From: Devosia sp.
GTDB taxonomy: Bacteria; Pseudomonadota; Alphaproteobacteria; Rhizobiales; Devosiaceae
Reading direction: 5' to 3'
DNA: 64,000 nucleotides
Assembly: GCA_016713105.1 (NCBI GenBank)
Contig: JADJPS010000005.1
Location: 124,001 to 188,000 of the forward strand
This document shows positions 58,021 to 64,000 of the stretch, piece by piece. Both the position numbers and the translations under genes were made by a program. The notes below the pieces were generated by a model, which did not search any database, was not told the DNA's origin, and saw nothing but the letters and a program-made list of their open reading frames with translations. Positions within the stretch are counted from its first letter, which is position 1; each line of letters opens with the position of its first letter.

Positions 58021-60743
58021 TTAAATATCCAGCCGGATCTGACGATCACCGACAGTGTCGTGGATCGCTGCGGCCTGCCGCGTCAGTTCAGTCCAGTCGG
58101 TGACGAGGGCGTTGTAGGCCGTGGCCTCTTGGCGATCCTGCCGCCGCTTGTCGCTGATTTCGTAGAGGACGTAGGCCAGATCCTTCACCGCCTCAGCCTT
58201 GTCGCTCCCAAATTTCTTCAGGAGCACAGCCGTATTGTGCGACAAGCCATCCAGTTGATGCTGACGCACGAGATACTGACAGCATTCCCAAATGGTGAGA
58301 TGGCGGTCGTTCTCCGGCTCCCACCCTTCTTCAAGTTCCTCCCGTTTGTAGATGCGGACCCGCCCGGCCGACGATTCCACGATGCCCGCATGGCGCACAT
58401 CGTCCACCGAAATGCCACGGGCGCGGGCGAGGTTATCGGCATCGCCGAACACACCCTTTTCGTAGCCATGCTGGGTAAACCAGGTCACGGCAAAGCGCGT
58501 CTCGGGGTCGAAATCACCCTCCTGTGAGGAGAGATACTGATCCAGTTCCTCGTTGATTATCTGCAAGGCAGTCTTCACCGACATCGGGCTGTCGTCACGT
58601 TCGATCACTGAGGCATAGCGGCTGAAAATCGCGATGCCAGGGCCGATGGATGCCTGGGGAATGTCCACCGGGGCGATGCTCGCGCGATGCATCTCCTTAA
58701 GGGCTGCGGGCAGTTCGCGGCGCAGCGCCCGGATAAACTCGACGCGGGAGATCGTATCGGCATCCCGCGCGCGAGGTCGGCACGCCCTCACGACAGAGGT
58801 GGCGAGCGCGTTCTTGTTCTTCTTGAGGTTGCCGACAAGCTCGGTCCGCACCGGCCATGTCGCCCCGATAGAATAGCCGGCGTCGACAATCGCCTGAAGG
58901 AAGGTCGCCCAGCCTTTAACCGAGAAACCGCTTTCATCTACCTCGCCTTGCCGGAAAGCGTAATAAATCGCAGCGGGCACATCGGGCCGGCCCTGAGTCG
59001 CCATGTGGCGCATGACGGTGGTCATGCCTTCGAGAAAGAAGCTGTCGGCCTCGTCCTTGCCGCCATGGCGTTTGTAGTCCGCAACCAGTTCCTCTTGCTT
59101 GGGAACCAGCATAGTCGAAAACAGGTCCGGGTAGGTGCTTGCCAGTCCCTTCCTCAGCCAGACATAGAAGAAATCGGACAAATCCGCATAAGGGACGTTG
59201 TCGTAGTAGGGCGGATCGGTCGAGACGACGAAGTCTGTGAAATCTACGTTCTGGGCATCCATTTGGCGTTCAACGCCCCTGTTCCGAGCAGGGAAGAGCG
59301 GCCACGGCCTTGGCCAGATATTCGACCTGACCAATGAAATTGCCCGAGGACGACGAGAACGGGTTCCCTTCGGCTGTATCCCACCGCATGGGCAGAGCTT
59401 GCATCGCAAACACTTGCTCCACCTTTTCGCCCGACGTGTGCCAGAACGTGCTCGTGGACTGCCTGTTGGCAAACGGCTCACGCACAACACCAAATACGAG
59501 AGTATCGCTTTCCTTGTGCGGAGTCAGGAATGTCTCGAACTACGTCCGGGATGAGCCCCATAAATGTATTCAGCGCGATGGTCTGCCGATCCATAAAGAG
59601 GTCGGATATATTCGTAGGGCCGTAGTTGGTCACACTCATATACTGCGGGTGCTGCGACAGCGGATATTCTGGTCTCCAATCGGGTTTTTCGCTGAAAGCC
59701 AGCGTCTCGTGCTCTTTGGTCGGGGCGACGTATCGACGCCCGCCTTTCCCTTCCACGACGATGGCAAGAAGGCGCCAGCCCATCCTGCCGGCCATGCCTT
59801 CGGCCTTCACATAGTCGGCGGTGACGGCTTCGCCGGTCAGGAGGCACCTGAAGTTCGCGCCTCGCCCTGCCTTGGTCCCTGCCGCCACGGCATCTTCGTC
59901 GTCGGGCTTCCCGCTATGCACCTCGAAGGAAATGTCGGTGCCATTGACAACCGGCTTCACCCACACTGATTTCTTGGGCTTGTTGCAAAGCCAGTAATTC
60001 GAGATCAGGGGAACATGAGCACCGCGTACCGCCGGGTTGGGGCTGGCGACAGTCCTGGCCCACAGCCAGGCAAGAACGGTGGCCTCCCCGCCGCCGTCTT
60101 TCTTTGGAAGCCCGACAGAGGGATAAAGACGTCCAATCTTCTTCCTAGCGCGGTTGCTCAGCTCTTTCGCATACCAGAGGATGTCTTCGGCAAGGCCCTC
60201 GGCTCCGCGGTAATGTAGGCGCTCCGGTTTTCCGGGATGGACGGGCTTCTGATCTTTGAATTGCGACGGCAATTCAATCATCGCCTTGCCAATCATCACG
60301 GCAACAGGATTGAGGTCGGACCCGTGCGAGCGAAGGCCTAGTCGCAATGCTTCAAGAGGTATGGAGCCGCCTCCCGAAAATGGGTCATAGGCTGGCGGGA
60401 CGCCGTCTGGAAAATTCTTCTGTATCTCGATGCGGGCATGTTGAAGAACTTCGTCGTTCGTCGAGTTCTCCCATTTCACCAAGTCCTCGATAATCCGAAA
60501 AAGCCGTTGGCGCTCTGTCTCAACGGCTTCTTCGGTCGGAAATCGCTCTGGATGGCTAGACGGATCATCGACAAGCTGCGCGAACAGCACCGCACGACAA
60601 GCCGCCAGCGGCCGACGTGCCCACCACAAATGGAGCGTGGAAGGATGCCCGTGCCGGATCGATTTTTCGCGCGCCGACGCCGCATTGATCGCTTCGAGCG
60701 GGATCGCCACTTCTATAAGCTTCTTCCTATAGGTCTGGGTCAT
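58021..60743 (-). pseudogene. Hma-type DUF1156 DNA methyltransferase, two frameshifts
   Basis: ATG 60743, 10 bp after the HEPN stop. KLIEVAIPLEAINAASAREKSIRHGHPSTLHLWWARRPLAACRAVLFA is the DUF1156 signature. YDPFSGGGSIPLEALRLG (119-136) is the SAM-binding motif I, and VSTDPPYYDNVPYADLSDFFY the catalytic DPPY-type motif IV. The frame changes near 59490 and 59285, and the segment between (FWHTSGEKVEQVFAMQALPM) is intact in a third frame. About 907 residues if joined. It would methylate host DNA to mark self. As written, motif I and motif IV are on different frames, so the enzyme would be dead. Confidence 0.85.
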
Positions 60744-60753
60744 TGGGTCTCTT

Positions 60754-61347
60754 TCAATGTGGTGCTGCGGCTTCGATATGCTGGGCCATCGCCTTGAGGC
60801 TGTTGCAGATCGTTGCGAAGCGGTTTTGCTTTTTGAGCCACGCGCCGCTCGACGACATCCGGTCTTGACCGATTGCCTCGAGCGCCCGCTTTTTCGAAAC
60901 GGAGCTGTCGTGGGCCGCGAAATTTCTGAGAGCACTTAGCTTCTTGAGAGCGGTGGTGTAGGCGGCATCACCGACGGTCGTGGGTAGCCAATGACCGTTC
61001 CGCACGATCTTCTTGATAGTCTTCAAAAGCCCATCGCGCCCCGCGAAATCAAAATACCCATCACCACAGATCAGATATTCGCATACCTCAACGTTCATGT
61101 GCTTTGGAAATGTACGTTGCTTTACCTGAGAAAATGTCGTCGCATCATTGTTGCTTAGCGCGACCAAGCAACTCAGCATCAAATCTTCAAACTCGCGATA
61201 CAAACGAATGACAGCCAAGTCATAGCACCAAGATTCATCCTGCTCAGTAATTGCCGTTGCCGTGGCGCTGCGCTGCGTAAAGGCAATTATCTCATCGACA
61301 TTTGTCCTGAAATTTTGAGCTGCTCGTCGGATACTTTTTTTCCTCAT
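60754..61347 (-). CDS. stand-alone HEPN-like protein embedded in the Hma-like locus
   Basis: 197 residues from ATG 61347, overlapping the helicase stop (ATGA). Predominantly helical. The first helices (WCYDLAVIRLYREFEDLMLSCLVALS, about 40-65) and LKKLSALRNFAAHDSSVSKKRAL (135-156) fit a HEPN fold, and R141-N-x3-H146 is the Rx4H ribonuclease motif. No membrane segment is seen. HEPN proteins are metal-independent RNases that often kill or arrest infected cells. Its place between helicase and methylase, with overlaps on one side and 10 bp on the other, makes it a part of the operon. The frame is intact although both neighbours downstream are frameshifted. Confidence 0.7.
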   Translation of the reverse strand: MRKKSIRRAAQNFRTNVDEIIAFTQRSATATAITEQDESWCYDLAVIRLYREFEDLMLSCLVALSNNDATTFSQVKQRTFPKHMNVEVCEYLICGDGYFDFAGRDGLLKTIKKIVRNGHWLPTTVGDAAYTTALKKLSALRNFAAHDSSVSKKRALEAIGQDRMSSSGAWLKKQNRFATICNSLKAMAQHIEAAAPH

Positions 61348-64000
61348 GCCGGCGCCCCTGCCCGTTCCAGGAGACGGCGAAGATCGAATTGAATCGCCGT
61401 TTCCAAGAACGACGGTTCCCGCTCCACCAGAGGGCCGCGCACATATCGCGGCGCATGGGCGGAACCCGCGGCGACGGACACGATGGCGAGAATGAACTTA
61501 TCCGGCTCGTGCAGCGAGGTGATGACCTCCTGCCGCGTGACCATCACGCTTTCGGCGCCATCGATCCGCCCCTTGACCTCGATGAAGCGCAGATGCCCCG
61601 CCTTCGGATCGTGCGAGGCGATATCGTAGCCGATCTTCTGGGCCGATACGTCGGACGGGTCGTTACCAAGCGCTCGCTCGGCCGACATGACCGCAGCCAT
61701 CGCCGCAAGCTCGATCTTTCGCCGCGCCTCGGGGTCTTCCGCGAAATGGTTCGGGACGCTTGGCGCCTGACGCGCTTCGAGCAACCCACGCGGAATGACC
61801 ACCATGCCGCCCCGCACGCGCGGCGGCTGCGATGAGATGAACCGTTCCCGTTCAAGCTGGTCCATGCGGCGCTTCTGCCGATCCGCCAGGTCTTCGGCCC
61901 GTCGCTGGGCATTCTGCCAATTCACCCGCGTCTTCTTGCCGGCACGCTCCTCCTCCTTCAGCTCGAAGGCGCGCGAGTCCCAGTAGTTGATCTCCTTCTT
62001 GAGCCGAGCTCGAACTTCCTGCTCGACTTTTTCGATCTCGGGCACGCGCCGCGCCTTGACCTCGGCGACATGGCCCTGAGCTAGCTCGACCGTCGCGAAC
62101 CGGATCGCGGCCTTCTCCAGATCGGTGGTCAGCCAGCTCTCGTCCAGAAGATCGCGCACGCTGGCGACTTCTTCCGGTTTGGCGGGACGCAGATTCAAAT
62201 GCGGCGCGATGCCGGCGTTGACGGTGTTTCCGGCCTTGTCGATGGCGGCGAACTGAAGCCGCTGCGAAACCACATGCGGCTTGCCGGCGCTGGTGACGCG
62301 ACCGTCCTGGACGGTGTGTTCCAGCAGGAAAATCGCCGACAGCGCATCTCCAGCATCGGTGTCGTCCACCAGGATCGCGCCCTGTCGCATGATCTGCTCA
62401 TACTGCTCGCGGATCAGGCTGATCACGGCTTCGAGCAGCGGATGGCCGGGGCAGACGAAGGCGGCGACCGGCTGCTGGTTGATCTTGTCCTTCTCGAAGC
62501 AGATCCGCTCATACTGGGTCTGGATCGGCGCGCCGGAGCCGATCTGGCGATCGCGTTCGCGGATGCGCACCGGGACATGGGTGATTTCCCAACGCCCTTC
62601 CTCGCGGCGCTTGATCCGGCCGCCCAGATGCTGGAACGCCTCGACGAAGAAGCTCTGGATGTGATGCGGCTGTAGGCGCAGCGCCTCGGCCCGCTCCATT
62701 TCGAGCCGCAATTCCTCGACCCTGGCTTCCGGCATGGTGTCGTTCGTCAGCGCCCGGCGGCGCAGCAGCTCAAGCAGATGCGCCTGGTCGACAGCGCCAT
62801 CGACCTGCTGGAAGAGGCGCGCCTTGACCTCTTCCTTCTCGCCATACTGGATCGCCTCAAACAGCAGATCCTTGAGCGCCACGCCGTCGAACAATTCGCC
62901 GAGCACGTCATAGACGCGGCCGCCCAGCGCCTCGCGCGCCGCTTCGAGTTTCTCAAGCAAACGGGCGTAAACCTCGCCCTCGCGGGTATCGGCCGCGACG
63001 AGATTCCAAAGGTGGCAAACTTCCATCTGGCCAATGCGGTGGATGCGCCCGAACCGCTGCTCGATCTTGTTCGGATTCCACGGCAGGTCGTAATTGACCA
63101 TCAGGTGGCCGCGCTGAAGGTTCACGCCTTCGCCCGCCGCGTCGTTGGCGATCAGGACCAGCATGTCCTTGTCCTGCATGAAGCGCTCGACGACCTTACG
63201 CCGCTCTTCGCGTGACACGCCACCGTGGATCACTTCCACGGCCTCGGGATTACCGAGCCGCGCCCGCACCTTGTCGAGCAGGTAGTGAAGTGTGTCCTTG
63301 GGCTCGGTGAAGATGATCAGCTTGCGGCGATTGCCGGCCGCATCGATCATGAGATCGTCGTCGAGGATACGATTGAGCTGGCTCCACTTCGTATCCACGC
63401 CCGAGCGCAGCACACCGAGCGCCATAGTCTCCAAGCCCTTCAGAGTCTCGACTTCCAGGGCAAGTTGCTCGACCGTCTCGGCCGTCGTCGCGCCCGTCGA
63501 GATCAGGTCCTCAAGCTCGTCGATCTCCTCCTGGCCATATTCCTCGATGTTGCGCAGCATGTCGGCATTGATCGCCGGCTCAGGCATGCCGGCCCGTCGG
63601 CCCTTGGCGGCAAGGCGCGCTTCGCCCAGCTCGTTCTCCAGCCGCTCGCGGCGGCGCTTGAGGGACTGGTAGATGGCGGCTGGCGATGAGGCGAGACGCC
63701 GCTGAAGAATCTGCAAGGCGAAGCCGACATTGTTGCGCTTCTTCCCGTCGCCCTCGGCGAAGCGCTGCACGCGGTTCATCTCGGTGCGCACATATTCGGT
63801 GACGGCAGTGTAGAGCGCGGCCTCCCCTTCCGAGAGCTGATATTTGACCGTGCGGGCCCGCCGCTCGGGAAAGAGCGGCCGGCCATCGAACTTGAGCAGT
63901 TCCTCCTTGGTCAGCCGCCGCATCATGTCTTCGGTGTCGGCATAGTGGACGCCATCGCGGAACCGGCCCTCGAACCGATCGCCGTCGAGCAAAGCCATGA
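61344..64000 (-). CDS. Hma-type SNF2-like helicase with C-terminal DUF3883 domain (5' end outside window)
   Basis: The frame is open to the window edge; the N-terminal helicase lobe is missing. The visible part has RKLIIFTEPKDTLHYLLDKV (motif IV) and VLIANDAAGEGVNLQRGHLMVNYDLPWNPNKIEQRFGRIHRIGQ (motifs V-VI, SNF2 type). A long helical middle follows, then a DUF3883-like end (IGYDIASHDPKAGHLRFIEVKGR, EVITSLHEPDKFILAIV) with an E-V-K triad that resembles PD-(D/E)XK nucleases. At least 885 residues, no indel seen. It probably translocates on DNA to find foreign molecules and is first in the operon, so the promoter lies beyond the window. Confidence 0.85.
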   Translation of the reverse strand, partial: MALLDGDRFEGRFRDGVHYADTEDMMRRLTKEELLKFDGRPLFPERRARTVKYQLSEGEAALYTAVTEYVRTEMNRVQRFAEGDGKKRNNVGFALQILQRRLASSPAAIYQSLKRRRERLENELGEARLAAKGRRAGMPEPAINADMLRNIEEYGQEEIDELEDLISTGATTAETVEQLALEVETLKGLETMALGVLRSGVDTKWSQLNRILDDDLMIDAAGNRRKLIIFTEPKDTLHYLLDKVRARLGNPEAVEVIHGGVSREERRKVVERFMQDKDMLVLIANDAAGEGVNLQRGHLMVNYDLPWNPNKIEQRFGRIHRIGQMEVCHLWNLVAADTREGEVYARLLEKLEAAREALGGRVYDVLGELFDGVALKDLLFEAIQYGEKEEVKARLFQQVDGAVDQAHLLELLRRRALTNDTMPEARVEELRLEMERAEALRLQPHHIQSFFVEAFQHLGGRIKRREEGRWEITHVPVRIRERDRQIGSGAPIQTQYERICFEKDKINQQPVAAFVCPGHPLLEAVISLIREQYEQIMRQGAILVDDTDAGDALSAIFLLEHTVQDGRVTSAGKPHVVSQRLQFAAIDKAGNTVNAGIAPHLNLRPAKPEEVASVRDLLDESWLTTDLEKAAIRFATVELAQGHVAEVKARRVPEIEKVEQEVRARLKKEINYWDSRAFELKEEERAGKKTRVNWQNAQRRAEDLADRQKRRMDQLERERFISSQPPRVRGGMVVIPRGLLEARQAPSVPNHFAEDPEARRKIELAAMAAVMSAERALGNDPSDVSAQKIGYDIASHDPKAGHLRFIEVKGRIDGAESVMVTRQEVITSLHEPDKFILAIVSVAAGSAHAPRYVRGPLVEREPSFLETAIQFDLRRLLERAGAPA

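Noticed and set aside
1..64000. CRISPR arrays
   Set aside because: No regularly spaced repeat-spacer pattern seen; the regular repeats found (iterons, palindromes, leaders) are too few and are tied to genes.

Overview
This is a GC-rich alphaproteobacterial window, Rhizobiales-like in flavour. The ppx/gppA-rlmE pair and the Trb/TraG conjugation cassette are of types common in that class. Ordinary chromosome is visible only around 9.3-11.6 kb (tRNA-Gln, ppx/gppA, rlmE). Nearly everything else is accessory DNA.

Layout. (1) 1-863: end of an SMC-like ATPase. (2) 1.43-9.31 kb: a small genomic island in the 3' end of a tRNA-Gln(CUG) gene, bounded by a 17-bp direct repeat. It holds a UvrD-like helicase/PD-(D/E)XK nuclease, an overlapping sacsin-like ATPase cut short by an IS3-family element, and a decayed tyrosine recombinase beside the tRNA. 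(3) 9.6-11.6 kb: ppx/gppA and rlmE, followed at once by 15 bp that look like the 3' end of guaA, a familiar island attachment site. (4) 11.9-16.4 kb: a helicase IV-like protein and an AbiEi/AbiEii toxin-antitoxin pair. (5) 16.5-51.8 kb, all on the + strand: an integrative/conjugative element. Its early genes are ardC, a ParB-like protein, a methylase/strawberry-notch helicase and a Toprim protein; three of these genes share a hairpin leader. Then come a DUF2493 protein, a FitAB-like pair, regulators, repA with iterons, parA, DUF2840, a TraF-type peptidase, a transglycosylase, relaxase, traG, trbBCDEJKLFGI and DUF2274. (6) 51.9-54.6 kb: DUF488, DUF2945, TetR and LysR genes. (7) 54.7-64 kb, minus strand: a helicase-methylase-ATPase (Hma-like) defence locus made of a SNF2/DUF3883 helicase (runs off the window), a small HEPN protein, a DUF1156 methylase and a DUF499 ATPase with its own N-terminal HEPN domain.

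How it works together. ArdC, the methylase/helicase and the ParB-like protein look like functions needed on arrival in a new host. RepA/ParA and the iterons suggest an autonomous replication phase. The relaxase, TraG and Trb proteins form the transfer machine. The Hma-like locus, the UvrD/sacsin pair and AbiE are defence cargo.

Caveat. More than 20 reading frames are broken by apparent single-base indels, mostly in G/C runs, and the continuing frame keeps full family similarity each time. This may be sequencing error or real decay; the sequence alone does not settle it. Pseudogene calls below should be read with that in mind. Family assignments come from recognising motifs by eye, not from searches.
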